This document shows positions 1 to 8,128 of a stretch of 52,824 bases of DNA, in pieces; position 1 is the first letter of the stretch; every line of letters begins with the position of its first letter. The translations under genes and the position numbers were made by a program. The notes beneath the pieces were generated by a model. The model did not search any database. It was not told the origin of the DNA and saw only the letters and a list, made by a program, of their open reading frames with translations. The stretch is from Acetobacterium malicum subsp. dehalogenans DSM 11527 (lineage in GTDB: Bacteria > Bacillota > Clostridia > Eubacteriales > Eubacteriaceae), in assembly GCF_000472665.1 (NCBI RefSeq), contig NZ_AXAC01000027.1, positions 209 to 53,032 of the forward strand. The letters are read 5' to 3'.

Positions 1-278
1 GCTACCAGGGTATTTTTACCAATTCGTGATAAACCATCGGCAACCCCGATTGTGGTGGTGGTTTTTCCTTCACCGGCTGGTGTTGGATTGATGGCAGTGG
101 TTAAGATTAACCGGGCTTTTTTGCCGGTTGATTTCTTTAACAGATTGTAATCAACCTTGGCTTTATACTTTCCGTATAAATCCAGATCATCCTCTGTTAA
201 CCCCAATTTCTTTGCTATCTCACGAATATCCTGTGGTGTAGCCTCTTGTGCAATCTCAATATCTGATTTAAATCCCAT
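1..278 (-). CDS. fhs: Formate-tetrahydrofolate ligase, N-terminal part (cut by window edge)
   Basis: This is the first 92 codons of formyl-THF synthetase, which makes 10-formyl-THF from formate, THF and ATP in the methyl branch of the Wood-Ljungdahl pathway. The translation begins [18 protein letters not shown] and contains [19 protein letters not shown], the family's P-loop region; the match to the family N-terminus is clear. The start is the ATG at 278-276, preceded by a GGAGG site a few bases upstream. The rest of the gene lies left of the window. It is transcribed leftwards from its own AT-rich upstream region. In an acetogen this is a central one-carbon enzyme and is normally highly expressed. 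Confidence 0.96.
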   Translation of the reverse strand, partial: MGFKSDIEIAQEATPQDIREIAKKLGLTEDDLDLYGKYKAKVDYNLLKKSTGKKARLILTTAINPTPAGEGKTTTTIGVADGLSRIGKNTLV

Positions 279-315
279 TTTTTTCCTCCAATACTTTGAT
301 AAATATTTAACAACT

Positions 316-344
316 ATTATAAGTTTAACCGATTCCATGCTAAA
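316..344 (-). promoter_or_regulatory. Probable fhs promoter
   Basis: On the minus strand a perfect TATAAT (316-321) lies 17 bases from a weak -35 (TTTAGC, 339-344), about 40 bases ahead of the fhs ATG. The -10 is convincing and the -35 matches only partly. Confidence 0.45.
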
Positions 345-618
345 AATCAAACAATAGTTATGATAAAATTTTACTATTATTTGGAGCTGATTGCTAATTT
401 CATTTGTTAGTTTTGTATCATTTTTTACTCTAGATGCTTTTCATTCATATTTTTCTCGTTTTTTGTATATTTCATTTCTATTATTTGATTTATTTTTCAA
501 TTTTATATCAATCTTTTTACAAATACCCCGTTTTATTTTCTTTGAAAGCGTTTTATAACATTCTTTGTAAATTTATATCTATTTACTATTTTTCTTCTGA
601 TGATTTTTCCGGCAACAG

Positions 619-647
619 AAAAACCTCCGCCAATAACAAGGCGAAGG
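619..647 (-). terminator. Intrinsic terminator of the thioesterase operon
   Basis: Read on the minus strand, arm CCTTCGCC (640-647) pairs with GGCGGAGG (624-631), with one G-T pair, and is followed by a run of five T. It lies just after the thioesterase stop codon. Confidence 0.75.
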
Positions 648-664
648 CGATTTTCTCAACCATT

Positions 665-1393
665 TCATTTCAGAATTAGTTCCAACTGACACATAACCAG
701 GTCGTCCTGATTGACAATATCAACCCGATAGTGGTTTTCGGCCAGCTGTTCCCCTAATGCCCGAACCTGATCCCCGTAAAAGCACTGGGCCTTGTAAACA
801 ATCTTGGCTTCCGATAGCACCTTGGTTTTGACCACTTCCAGGGGTAGGACCTCGATGGCCCAGGCCAGATACTTAACATGATTGACATGCTTATTGAAAT
901 CAATATCGAGAAACCGGACCGAGAAGGATTTTTCCAGATCAATTTGATTGATCTTCGAAATTTTTTTAAAGATCGGTTCCCCTTTTTCAAAGCACTGATA
1001 AGCCGCCATCTCTGGATGTTCGTCGATGCGCTCCATCTTTTCGGTCTCCCGATTAATCAGCAGCCACTGGGTATCAGCAACTACTTTTTCGATTCCCGCC
1101 CCGTCTTCAATAGTAAAGCGTCGGGTGGCACAGAATTTCTCCATCCCGGTAGCCCGGGTGGTCACCGCAACCTCGTCCTGATAGTGGGGATAGTCGTTAA
1201 AGTGGATACAATATTTAACCAGAAACCAGGCCAAATTATTTTCTTTTAAATAGTCCCCACCCAGACCCAGCTGATTGCCCTGGTTGGTGGAGGCTTCCTG
1301 AAAATAATTCATGGCGGTGGTGGGCAGCATTTTTTCAGTGAAATCAGATTCGTAACAGGCGACCCGCTTCTTTTCCTGATAAACAAGACTCAT
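665..1393 (-). CDS. Acyl-ACP thioesterase (FatA/FatB-type, bacterial)
   Basis: A 242-residue protein with the two-hotdog layout of acyl-ACP thioesterases (PF01643-like). An N-terminal hotdog (YESDFTEKMLPTTAMNYFQEA) is followed by a second one with the family's DIDFNKHVNHVKYLAWA signature near residue 165. In that signature the Asn-x-His stretch contributes catalytic residues. The enzyme releases fatty acids from acyl carrier protein in the cytoplasm. The ATG at 1393-1391 has a good AGGAG site. It sits 9 bases after the yhaM stop codon, so it is the last gene of a minus-strand group (aminotransferase, yhaM, thioesterase) and is followed by a terminator. The preferred chain length cannot be read from sequence. 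Confidence 0.88.
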   Translation of the reverse strand: MSLVYQEKKRVACYESDFTEKMLPTTAMNYFQEASTNQGNQLGLGGDYLKENNLAWFLVKYCIHFNDYPHYQDEVAVTTRATGMEKFCATRRFTIEDGAGIEKVVADTQWLLINRETEKMERIDEHPEMAAYQCFEKGEPIFKKISKINQIDLEKSFSVRFLDIDFNKHVNHVKYLAWAIEVLPLEVVKTKVLSEAKIVYKAQCFYGDQVRALGEQLAENHYRVDIVNQDDLVMCQLELILK

Positions 1394-1402
1394 CAGCAGC
1401 TC

Positions 1403-2350
1403 CTATTCAAAACTGCGGCGATACAGACTGATGCCGTCAAGACTCCAGTTGGGTTCGGTGAAACTGCCCGGTTCCACCCGGTTCAGGGCCTGTTCCATGG
1501 TGTACATCCGGGCATCGATCATGTCAATATGGTGGAGCAGCTCAGCTTCCGGGAACATCGGTCGTTTGGGACTGCCGAATTCCGGCTGGTAATGATGGGA
1601 TAGAATCATATGTTTGAGCATCATCAACACCTCGGGGTCGGTACCCAGTGACTGACCCACCAGTTCCAGTTCGACAATTTCCTGGGTGATGTGGCCCAGC
1701 ATTTTGCCCTCTGGGGTATAGTCAGAAACTGATCCGTTTTCGTCAGAGACCATTTCATTGATTTTGCCGATATCGTGCAAAATGATGCCGGCATAGAGCA
1801 GATCCTTATTAATGAAGGGGTAAATCCCCACCAGCCCTTTGCCGATTCTCAGCATCGAATAGGTATGGTAGAGCAGTCCGCCCTTGATGGCATGATGATG
1901 CTTTTTGGCCGCCGGAAAATAACTCAAGGTCGCGGTCTGGTCGCCAAATATTTTTTTAGTGATGGCAGCGATGTCAGCATTACTAAAATCGTCGATAGTA
2001 TCATTGATGTAACCTAGCATCTCGTCGATATCTACTGGTACCGTTTCAATAAAATCATTAATGCTCACCTCATCGGTTTCATCGACCAGCCGCATTTTTT
2101 CGACAATCAGCTGCAGTCGGTTGTTGAATTCCTGGACCTTACCTTTAATTTTAACCAGTTTGCCATTGGTGAAGATTTCCTCATCTTCCGGTTTGACGTC
2201 CCATTTTTTGCCATCAATTTCGTCAAAATCGGCATCGTTCAACACCATGTTAAAATAACGGCTGCCATTGGTGGCTGTTTTGGTCATCTGCGACTTTATA
2301 AATAAAAAGCCAAGATAATCCTGACCTTTCTGTACTGACTTAATTTTCAA
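1403..2350 (-). CDS. yhaM: 3'-5' exoribonuclease YhaM family (OB fold + HD domain)
   Basis: A 315-residue protein. Residues about 10-95 form an OB-fold nucleic-acid-binding domain. Residues about 150-290 form an HD hydrolase domain with H-HAI at about 152, the metal-binding HDIGKINEM motif and a later LSHHYQPEFGSP segment. This is the layout of YhaM, a metal-dependent 3'-5' exoribonuclease of Firmicutes involved in RNA and DNA 3'-end processing. The start appears to be a TTG (2350-2348), because AAGGAG lies 7 bases upstream and no ATG is nearby. It shares a likely transcript with the downstream thioesterase and perhaps the upstream aminotransferase (53-base gap). Confidence 0.9.
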   Translation of the reverse strand: MKIKSVQKGQDYLGFLFIKSQMTKTATNGSRYFNMVLNDADFDEIDGKKWDVKPEDEEIFTNGKLVKIKGKVQEFNNRLQLIVEKMRLVDETDEVSINDFIETVPVDIDEMLGYINDTIDDFSNADIAAITKKIFGDQTATLSYFPAAKKHHHAIKGGLLYHTYSMLRIGKGLVGIYPFINKDLLYAGIILHDIGKINEMVSDENGSVSDYTPEGKMLGHITQEIVELELVGQSLGTDPEVLMMLKHMILSHHYQPEFGSPKRPMFPEAELLHHIDMIDARMYTMEQALNRVEPGSFTEPNWSLDGISLYRRSFE

Positions 2351-2403
2351 TTTGTTCTCCTTGTTGTTTTCTTAATTTATCGCTTCGGGCTGCGGTTGGC
2401 AGC

Positions 2404-3612
2404 TTATTTACATTGCTCCGGAAAAGCCTGAGCGTAGGCAGTCAGGCCGTGTTTTAAAATCTCCATACTTTTTTTCATGTCCTCGCCGTTAAGCACATAG
2501 GCGATGCGCACCTCGTCGGCACCGTCCTGAGGGTTTAAATAAAAATCATTGGCCGGGGATAAGAGCACCGTTTCACCCTGATAATCAAACTCGTTGATCA
2601 GCCACTCGATAAAATGACAGGCCTCTTTGATCGGCAGCTTGGCCATAAAGTAAAAGGCCCCCCGGGGTTCTTTGCAGATGACACCGGGAATTTCCTTAAG
2701 GGCGGCGTAAACAATCTCCCGCCGGCAGGTATATTCCTTTAGAATCCCATCAAAAAAGTGACCATCCAGCTTCAGCAGTGAAACCGCCCCGATCTGATCT
2801 ACCGTAGAAACCGACAGCCGCATCTGAACCAGCTTTTTGAGCTGATTCATCAGGGTTTTATTTTTGGACACAATAAAACCGATCCGGGCCCCACAGGCGC
2901 TGTAACGTTTGGAAATACTGTCGATCAGGATAAAATGCTGGGCCAGTTCCTGATATTGCGCCGGACTCAGATAGCCCTGACTGTCGTAGACAAACTCCCG
3001 GTAGACCTCATCCGAGATCAGATAAAGATTATGTTTGATGGCCAGTTTCACCATCACCTCAATTTCTTCCTTAGAAAAGACCTTGCCGGTGGGATTCCCG
3101 GGATTGGTCATTAACAGCGCTCGGGTTCGCGGGGTAATGGCGGCTTCAATCACCGCCGTATCCGGCAGAGCAAAGCCGTCTTCGGCATAGGTTTTAAAAC
3201 CAACCAGGTTGACGTCAGTAGCGGCAGCCATTTCTTTATAAATACTGTAAAGCGGCTCAGCGGTGAGGATTTCATCCCCGGCATTACAGATCCCGATAAA
3301 GGTAAACAGAAGCGCTTCACTACCACCGTTGGTAACAAAAAGATCACTGATGTCGTAATCCAGACCCAGCCGCCGGTAATAATCACAGGCCGCTTCCCGG
3401 AGCTCGATGATCCCCTCCGGAGCCTGATAGGATAAGACTTCCTGGTCAATACCGTTGACACTGTCTAAAAATCCGACCGGGGTTTTGATATCCGGTTGGC
3501 CGATGTTTAAAAAATAAACCTTTTTCCCTTTTTTTTGAGCTTCACTCACCAAAGGATAGTATTTTAAAAGGGCGGGTTCCCCCATTTTTTGGATACGTTG
3601 AGATGTTTCCAT
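2404..3612 (-). CDS. PLP-dependent class I/II aminotransferase
   Basis: A 402-residue fold-type I aminotransferase of the aspartate-aminotransferase superfamily. Visible landmarks are NIGQPDIKTP near the N-terminus, TNGGSEAL for phosphate binding, the TNPGNPTGKV motif, ISDEVYREF, and DSISKRYSACGARIG, whose lysine binds PLP. A C-terminal RIAYVLN holds the substrate-carboxylate arginine. Substrate specificity (aspartate, aromatic or other amino acids) cannot be decided. I chose the ATG at 3612-3610 over an upstream GTG because AGGAG sits 5 bases before this ATG and overlaps the GTG. A strong promoter lies upstream and the gene is divergent from the pentapeptide gene. Confidence 0.9.
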   Translation of the reverse strand: METSQRIQKMGEPALLKYYPLVSEAQKKGKKVYFLNIGQPDIKTPVGFLDSVNGIDQEVLSYQAPEGIIELREAACDYYRRLGLDYDISDLFVTNGGSEALLFTFIGICNAGDEILTAEPLYSIYKEMAAATDVNLVGFKTYAEDGFALPDTAVIEAAITPRTRALLMTNPGNPTGKVFSKEEIEVMVKLAIKHNLYLISDEVYREFVYDSQGYLSPAQYQELAQHFILIDSISKRYSACGARIGFIVSKNKTLMNQLKKLVQMRLSVSTVDQIGAVSLLKLDGHFFDGILKEYTCRREIVYAALKEIPGVICKEPRGAFYFMAKLPIKEACHFIEWLINEFDYQGETVLLSPANDFYLNPQDGADEVRIAYVLNGEDMKKSMEILKHGLTAYAQAFPEQCK

Positions 3613-3656
3613 TTTCACTCCTGTTTGTTCGTATTATCACAATGACTCTGGTGAAA

Positions 3657-3685
3657 ATTATAAACTTTATCAATAAAAATTGCAA
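3657..3685 (-). promoter_or_regulatory. Promoter of the aminotransferase-yhaM-thioesterase group
   Basis: On the minus strand TTGCAA (3680-3685) and TATAAT (3657-3662) are separated by 17 bases, about 45 bases ahead of the aminotransferase start. Confidence 0.75.
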
Positions 3686-3764
3686 ATATCTGAAGCCTAT
3701 TTAATTGTACAGTTTTTAAACTCATGTTAAACTAATCATAAACCATCACCATAACGGAGGCTTT

Positions 3765-4415
3765 ATGAAACGATCAAAACCAAACATTCTCCCTGACCTG
3801 GATTTCACTGAGGATTTGCCAGCGCTGATGGCCTGGGCCCGGGAAGAAGAAATAGATATCGAAAACAAGTACTTAAAAGACTTAACCCTGAACGAACTTG
3901 ATTTTTCTCACCTGTCCTTCCGGGGATCTGTTTTTGAAAACTGTGAATTCACCGATTGCCGCTTTGAAAAAGCAGATTGCCGGGACCTCCGTTTTCAGTC
4001 CTGCAATCTATCCAATAGCGAATTTACCGACGGTTATTTTAATCGTTGCGAATTCATTTCCTGCAAAATGGTAGGAGTTGATTTTCACCAGGCTCAATTA
4101 GAGAACATTTGCTTTTCTGACAGCAATTTTCAGTATGCCAATTTCAGTAAAACCAAACTCAAGGCCCTGGAAATTTCTCAGTGCGATTTCAGTTATAGCA
4201 CTGTTTCTGAGTGCAAGCTAGCACAGATCCAGCTTGATGACGTCAATTTTGAGGCCGCCAGTTTTTTCAAAACGCCGCTGAAAGGACTGGATTTTACCAG
4301 CAGCCAGATCGACGGCTTGATCGTCTCTATTGAAGCATTAAATGGCGCCATTGTCTCCACCTACCAGGCCGCCGCACTGGCCAAATTGCTCGGCCTGATT
4401 GTTAAAAACAGTTGA
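3765..4415 (+). CDS. Pentapeptide-repeat protein
   Basis: A 216-residue soluble protein. From about residue 40 to 190 it shows repeated five-residue units of the A(D/N)LxX kind, for example FENCEFTDCRFEKADCRDL and NFQYANFSKTKLKAL, which fold as a right-handed quadrilateral beta helix. There is no signal peptide or membrane segment. Pentapeptide proteins include gyrase-protecting factors (Qnr/MfpA-like), but most have no known role and nothing here singles out a function. A strong ACGGAGG site precedes the ATG. The gene is divergent from the aminotransferase and is followed by a radical SAM gene with its own ribosome binding site. Confidence 0.88.
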   Translation: MKRSKPNILPDLDFTEDLPALMAWAREEEIDIENKYLKDLTLNELDFSHLSFRGSVFENCEFTDCRFEKADCRDLRFQSCNLSNSEFTDGYFNRCEFISCKMVGVDFHQAQLENICFSDSNFQYANFSKTKLKALEISQCDFSYSTVSECKLAQIQLDDVNFEAASFFKTPLKGLDFTSSQIDGLIVSIEALNGAIVSTYQAAALAKLLGLIVKNS

Positions 4416-4520
4416 ACTATTAGCAATTGTTAAATGGCGTTTGTTGAACAATAATTGCTTTTATGTCTTTTTCCGCAAACCGGCACCAAAGCTCACGGTA
4501 CTACCGAAGAAAGGGTATTT

Positions 4521-5405
4521 ATGGAAACCATCCCGGCTAAAAATATGCTGACCCGGACCAAAAATAATTTCTGGTTCGGCACCGACTATAATATGAATAT
4601 CTATCGCGGCTGTTCCCATGGCTGCATCTATTGCGACAGCCGCAGTGACTGTTATGGGATTGAAGCCTTTGATCAGGTCCGGGCTAAAGAAAGCGCCCTA
4701 GCCATTCTGGAGGATAACCTGCGACGCAAGACTCTAAAAGGTGTTGTCGGTACTGGTGCCATGAGTGATCCCTATAATCCCCAGGAAAAACAGCATCAGC
4801 TGACCCGCCAAGCCTTGGAGCTGTTTAAAAATTATGGCTTCGGGGTGGCCATTGCCACTAAAAGTCCCCTAGTGACCCGGGATAGCGATCTGCTCGCCGC
4901 CATCCAACAACGGTCGCCGGTGATTGTCAAAATCACGATCACCTGTGCCGACGATCAGCTGGCCCAAATCATCGAACCCCGGGCCGCGCCCAGTTCAAAC
5001 CGCTTTGCCGCCATCCAAGATCTGACCGACCGCGGTATCTTTGCCGGCGTTCTGCTGATGCCGATTCTCCCCTTTATTAACGATACCCCGGCAAATATCA
5101 GGAGTATTGTAACTGCGGCGGCCGAACATGGCGCCCGCTTTATTTACCCCGCCTTTGGGGTGACCCTCCGGGATTCCCAGCGGCTCTATTTTTACGACCA
5201 GCTGGACGCCCATTTCCCTGGCATCAAAAAAGAATATCTCCGCAGCTTCGGCAACGCCTACAGCTGCGCCAGCCCCCAGGCCAAAAGTCTCTGGAACGTC
5301 TTCACCCGGGAATGCCAGCGCCAGGGCCTGCTTTACAAAATGGAAGATATCGTCTCTCGGTACAAACTGGAACACGGCAGCCAACAATTGTCATTTTTAT
5401 TTTAG
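4521..5405 (+). CDS. Radical SAM protein, SPL/Rv2578c-like family
   Basis: A 294-residue radical SAM protein. The cluster motif is YRGCSHGCIYCDSR, with cysteines at residues 31, 35 and 38 (CX3CX2C), followed by a TIM-barrel-like region with GTGAMSDPYNPQEK and later ILPFINDTPANI. This matches the Rv2578c/spore-photoproduct-lyase-like branch of radical SAM proteins, whose substrate is unknown. I chose the ATG at 4521 because GAAAGGG lies just upstream; a longer frame beginning at a TTG at 4455 has no ribosome binding site. A downstream hairpin with a T run (5475-5499) probably ends the transcript. Confidence 0.85.
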   Translation: METIPAKNMLTRTKNNFWFGTDYNMNIYRGCSHGCIYCDSRSDCYGIEAFDQVRAKESALAILEDNLRRKTLKGVVGTGAMSDPYNPQEKQHQLTRQALELFKNYGFGVAIATKSPLVTRDSDLLAAIQQRSPVIVKITITCADDQLAQIIEPRAAPSSNRFAAIQDLTDRGIFAGVLLMPILPFINDTPANIRSIVTAAAEHGARFIYPAFGVTLRDSQRLYFYDQLDAHFPGIKKEYLRSFGNAYSCASPQAKSLWNVFTRECQRQGLLYKMEDIVSRYKLEHGSQQLSFLF

Positions 5406-5474
5406 CGCAATCGTACCGCTGATTAACGATTGGTCAGTGCCGTCAGCCGTCCCCCAAAAGCCCTTTCCCTAACC

Positions 5475-5499
5475 AGCAGATAATTGTATCTGCTTTTTA
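5475..5499 (+). terminator. Intrinsic terminator after the radical SAM gene
   Basis: AGCAGATA and TATCTGCT pair around an ATTG loop, followed by TTTTTAT. It lies between the radical SAM gene and the XRE regulator promoter. Confidence 0.75.
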
Positions 5500-5502
5500 T
5501 GT

Positions 5503-5560
5503 TTGACATTATGCAATATATACTTGACATTATATCCTCTATACTGTACTATATGTCATG
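5503..5560 (+). promoter_or_regulatory. Promoter with repeated TTGACATTAT elements (likely autoregulated)
   Basis: A near-consensus promoter, TTGACA (5524-5529), 17-base spacer and TACTAT (5547-5552), precedes the XRE gene. The sequence TTGACATTAT occurs twice (5503-5512 and 5524-5533), 21 bases or two helical turns apart. The inverse ATATGTCA lies at 5551-5558. These TGACAT half-sites surround the promoter and are good operator candidates for the XRE protein just downstream. Confidence 0.7.
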
Positions 5561-5574
5561 TAAGGAGTGATCAG

Positions 5575-5787
5575 ATGAAAAATTTAAAATTAAAGGTGGC
5601 CCGAGCTGAGAAAGATATCTCCCAGGAAGAGCTGGCCAAACAGGTCGGCGTCACCAGACAAACCATTGGAATGATTGAAACCGGTAAATTTAACCCATCT
5701 TTACAATTATGTATCGCCATCTGTAAAGCGCTAGGAAAAACGTTAAACGATTTATTTTGGGAGGAAAACGACAATGAAAAAATTTAA
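5575..5787 (+). CDS. Small XRE-family transcriptional regulator
   Basis: A 70-residue protein that is essentially one helix-turn-helix domain (LKVARAEKDISQEELAKQ followed by GVTRQTIGMIETGKFNPS), ending KALGKTLNDLFWEEN. This is the YozG/Cro-like mini-repressor type. The ATG at 5575 follows TAAGGAGTG. A longer frame from 5503 would start inside the promoter and is rejected. Its stop codon overlaps the start of the membrane-protein gene by 14 bases, so the two are translationally coupled. Such pairs usually form an autoregulated operon. Confidence 0.9.
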   Translation: MKNLKLKVARAEKDISQEELAKQVGVTRQTIGMIETGKFNPSLQLCIAICKALGKTLNDLFWEENDNEKI

Positions 5788-6256
5788 AAAAGTAGTAGAT
5801 GAGCGCCAGGAACTGGAGTTATATAAAATAGAGCATGTCTGTTTTTGGATTGTTTTCTGGCTGCTGCTGGGCAGCATCATTGTTCAGTCAATGTTTCTCA
5901 ATGCTCCTTTTAGCCAATGGGGTTTTGAATGGACCATCTTTATGATCAGCTGTGGCGGGGTTATGGTCGGCTGTTATAAAAAAGGTCAGTGGGATTTTTA
6001 CAGTAAACCCACCACCAAAAACTACCTGATCTACAGCCTCATCGGCTCTGGGGCCTTTGCCGTCATTTATGCCCTTACAATGTACATGAATAACGCTTAT
6101 TTACAAGACAATCTGCTGGCGCTCGGCACTCTGACGGCCTTTATCTTTGCACTACTGTTTGCCCTGATCTTTGTCGCCTTGTTTGTCACTGGCACCCTGG
6201 TGAAAAAACGACAGAAAAAACTGGAAGACCAGTTCAGCGATGATGATCAGCAATAA
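5774..6256 (+). CDS. Four-helix membrane protein (DUF6773-like) paired with XRE regulator
   Basis: A 160-residue integral membrane protein. Hydrophobic segments lie at about residues 22-44, 53-70, 84-105 and 115-142, with charged ends. The N-terminus KKVVDERQELELYKIEHVCF resembles a family commonly found directly behind small XRE regulators (DUF6773-type), whose function is unknown. The overlap with the upstream gene and the shared promoter support joint expression. A strong terminator follows. Family assignment is from memory of the N-terminal pattern and is moderately sure. Confidence 0.7.
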   Translation: MKKFKKVVDERQELELYKIEHVCFWIVFWLLLGSIIVQSMFLNAPFSQWGFEWTIFMISCGGVMVGCYKKGQWDFYSKPTTKNYLIYSLIGSGAFAVIYALTMYMNNAYLQDNLLALGTLTAFIFALLFALIFVALFVTGTLVKKRQKKLEDQFSDDDQQ

Positions 6257-6281
6257 TCCCTGCCCTTTCCGTAAGGTCATG

Positions 6282-6312
6282 CCCCCTGATTTTATCAGGG
6301 GGTTTTCGTTTT
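6282..6312 (+). terminator. Intrinsic terminator after the XRE/membrane-protein operon
   Basis: CCCCCTGAT (6282-6290) pairs perfectly with ATCAGGGGG (6294-6302) and is followed by TTTTCGTTTT. Confidence 0.9.
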
Positions 6313-6413
6313 GATCCGCGCCATTTTGCCACTTTTCGTTCCAAATAACCGGTCATTATTCTTAAAACAGCAAATTTCTGCAATCGTTTTTTCACCGAAT
6401 TAGAGTTAATTCA

Positions 6414-6468
6414 GTCGCACTTTTTTATTTCTGTGCTATACTACAACTAATTTTAAACAGTTCTGTTT
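6414..6468 (+). promoter_or_regulatory. anfO promoter region with AAACAG-TT-CTGTTT palindrome
   Basis: TATACT (6437-6442) is a fair -10, with only a weak -35 at 6414-6419, so activation by a regulator is possible. A perfect palindrome AAACAG-TT-CTGTTT (6455-6468) lies just after the expected transcription start and could be an operator. About 44 bases then lead to the anfO ATG. Confidence 0.45.
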
Positions 6469-6511
6469 TAAATCAATAATCCGTAATGATTCGATTCAAT
6501 GAGGTGAACAA

Positions 6512-7165
6512 ATGAAAAAAAATGTAAATGTAATGGCTGTTTTTTGTGATGATACCAATCGGATTGCCCGGTTTGATGAGATGACCAATTTTATCTTCTA
6601 TACCAAATCCGACAACGGTTGGGGCAAATCCGATCCGATTCCCTTTAGCTGTGATCTGTCGGGCGGATTAGCTTCAATTCGGGAAAACATCAGTCAGATG
6701 TTGGGCGCCTTCAATGACTGCCGGATCATCATTGCCAAGTCCATCATCGGTATTCCTTATCAGGTTTTTGACCGTTCCGGCTTTATTATCTGCGAATCCG
6801 AAGACTTTGATCTGGAGTTACTGGATGCCATCCAGGCCGATCTGATCAGTCAGGACGAGGAAGCTAAAGAAGATGCCAGCCTGCTGGCCCGGACTCCGGA
6901 AGAAACCGATGTTCCTGGTTATTACCGCTTTGATTTAACCCAGGTGCAGAAAAAGCACCCGGAAATGAGTTCCAAAATGGCCCTGTTACCCTTTTTAAAA
7001 GAAACCCCCTTTTACGCCCTGGAAGTAGTCTGTGACCATATCCCGCCATGGTTTGACCACCAATTACCGGAAATGCAGCTTAACTATAGCATTGCCGAAA
7101 AATCCGAAGAAAATAAAAATGATTCCCCCCAACATGTGGTCATCACCCATGCTGGCTGTGAATAA
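6512..7165 (+). CDS. anfO: AnfO-family nitrogenase accessory protein
   Basis: A 217-residue protein recognised as AnfO, the accessory protein first described with the iron-only nitrogenase. Family features are the N-terminal AVFCDDTNRIARFDEMTNF, the middle CRIIIAKSIIGIPYQVFDRSG stretch, and a negatively charged linker before a C-terminal domain (YRFDLTQVQKKHPEMSSKM). Its biochemical role is not settled in the literature I know. It starts at an ATG with GAGGTG upstream. It is followed 12 bases later by the cysteine-tailed repeat protein, and 1.5 kb later by nifH. The nearby nitrogenase is of the molybdenum type and has no G subunit, so this AnfO probably serves, or also serves, the Mo enzyme, or an alternative nitrogenase encoded elsewhere. 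Confidence 0.85.
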   Translation: MKKNVNVMAVFCDDTNRIARFDEMTNFIFYTKSDNGWGKSDPIPFSCDLSGGLASIRENISQMLGAFNDCRIIIAKSIIGIPYQVFDRSGFIICESEDFDLELLDAIQADLISQDEEAKEDASLLARTPEETDVPGYYRFDLTQVQKKHPEMSSKMALLPFLKETPFYALEVVCDHIPPWFDHQLPEMQLNYSIAEKSEENKNDSPQHVVITHAGCE

Positions 7166-7177
7166 AAGGAGCACGTC

Positions 7178-8128
7178 ATGTCAACCTGCCAAACTGAAAA
7201 ATATGGTCCCCTCACCGGGATCACCTTTTTAGAAACCTATACTGATGGTTCGCCCAAAGGCTGCGCCTTCGACGAACCCAATACCATCAATACCCCTGTG
7301 GGCATTCTGGTTCCCAACTATGGCCCCGCAAACCTGAGAAATCGCGAGGGGCTAGCCCTGGAATTTTTCAAAAGCGGCCAGATCAAAAGCATTGATCTGG
7401 AAAACGCTACCGAAGTGATCACCTCCCTGGGAACCCTATCCGCCGAGCGGATCAGTTTTTATGAAAACGGCCGAATCCACCGTTTGTTTCCCCTTAACGG
7501 TCGGATCAATGGCTACTGGACCGAGAACGACGAATACACGCTGGCCAAACCAATTGCCTTTGATCTGGCAGTGGGGGCCTTTTCCGCCAAGGTCGTGAGC
7601 CTCTGCTTTTATGAAAGCGGTGCCCTCAAGAGCCTGACCATGTGGCCCCAGGAAACCATCGAAATTAATAGTCCCGATGGGCTGGTGAAGGTACGCTACG
7701 GCTTCTCCTTATATGAAAATGGCGAATTGAAAAGTTTTGAGCCCGCTCTGCCGGAACCCATTGTGACCCCGATCGGGATTGTGATCGCCTATGACAGCAA
7801 TGCCCATGGCATTAATTGCGACGAAAATTCAGTCAACTATTCCCCCACCGGTGTGATCAGATCCTTGATCACCGGCAATAACGGCCTGATGATCACCGCG
7901 CCGGAAGGGAAACAGTTCGTCCAGCCGCTGATGAAGCCAGGCACCCTGGATCCAGAAATACTGGTTCCTGAACCGATGACGATTGTTTTTAGCGATGACA
8001 AAATGGAAATCATTCAGGATGATATTGTAACGGTGGATTTAAAAACCGCCACCGTTCGGGCCATTCTGGTTCATGATCCGATGAAAAAGTCCTGCGGCGA
8101 CTGTTCTTCCTGCTCTAGCTGCGGCTGA
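7178..8128 (+). CDS. YwqK/MORN-like repeat protein with CxxCxxCxxC tail
   Basis: A 316-residue protein with no recognised name. It carries about six copies of a short beta-hairpin repeat of the form F-Y-E-N-G-x-I-K-S (residues 63-72, 93-102, 104-111, 143-153, 177-187 and 221-230), like MORN or YwqK antitoxin-type repeats. It ends CGDCSSCSSCG, giving cysteines at 306, 309, 312 and 315 spaced every three residues. That pattern could bind an Fe-S cluster or another metal. There is no signal peptide. The ATG at 7178 has AAAGGAG upstream and follows anfO by 12 bases, so the two are one transcript. By position it is a candidate nitrogenase accessory factor; this is inference. Confidence 0.8.
   Translation: MSTCQTEKYGPLTGITFLETYTDGSPKGCAFDEPNTINTPVGILVPNYGPANLRNREGLALEFFKSGQIKSIDLENATEVITSLGTLSAERISFYENGRIHRLFPLNGRINGYWTENDEYTLAKPIAFDLAVGAFSAKVVSLCFYESGALKSLTMWPQETIEINSPDGLVKVRYGFSLYENGELKSFEPALPEPIVTPIGIVIAYDSNAHGINCDENSVNYSPTGVIRSLITGNNGLMITAPEGKQFVQPLMKPGTLDPEILVPEPMTIVFSDDKMEIIQDDIVTVDLKTATVRAILVHDPMKKSCGDCSSCSSCG

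Larger units (their letters stand above)
279..664. other. AT-rich intergenic stretch between fhs and the thioesterase gene
   Basis: This 386-base stretch is very AT-rich. Its left part holds the likely fhs promoter and its right part the terminator of the thioesterase operon. An open frame at 434-679 on the plus strand is phenylalanine/tyrosine-rich low-complexity translation with no ribosome binding site, so I do not call it a gene. I see nothing else. Confidence 0.6.

Noticed and set aside
434-679. 81-codon open frame on the plus strand
   Set aside because: Low-complexity Phe/Tyr-rich translation of AT-rich DNA, no ribosome site, and it runs into the thioesterase terminator.
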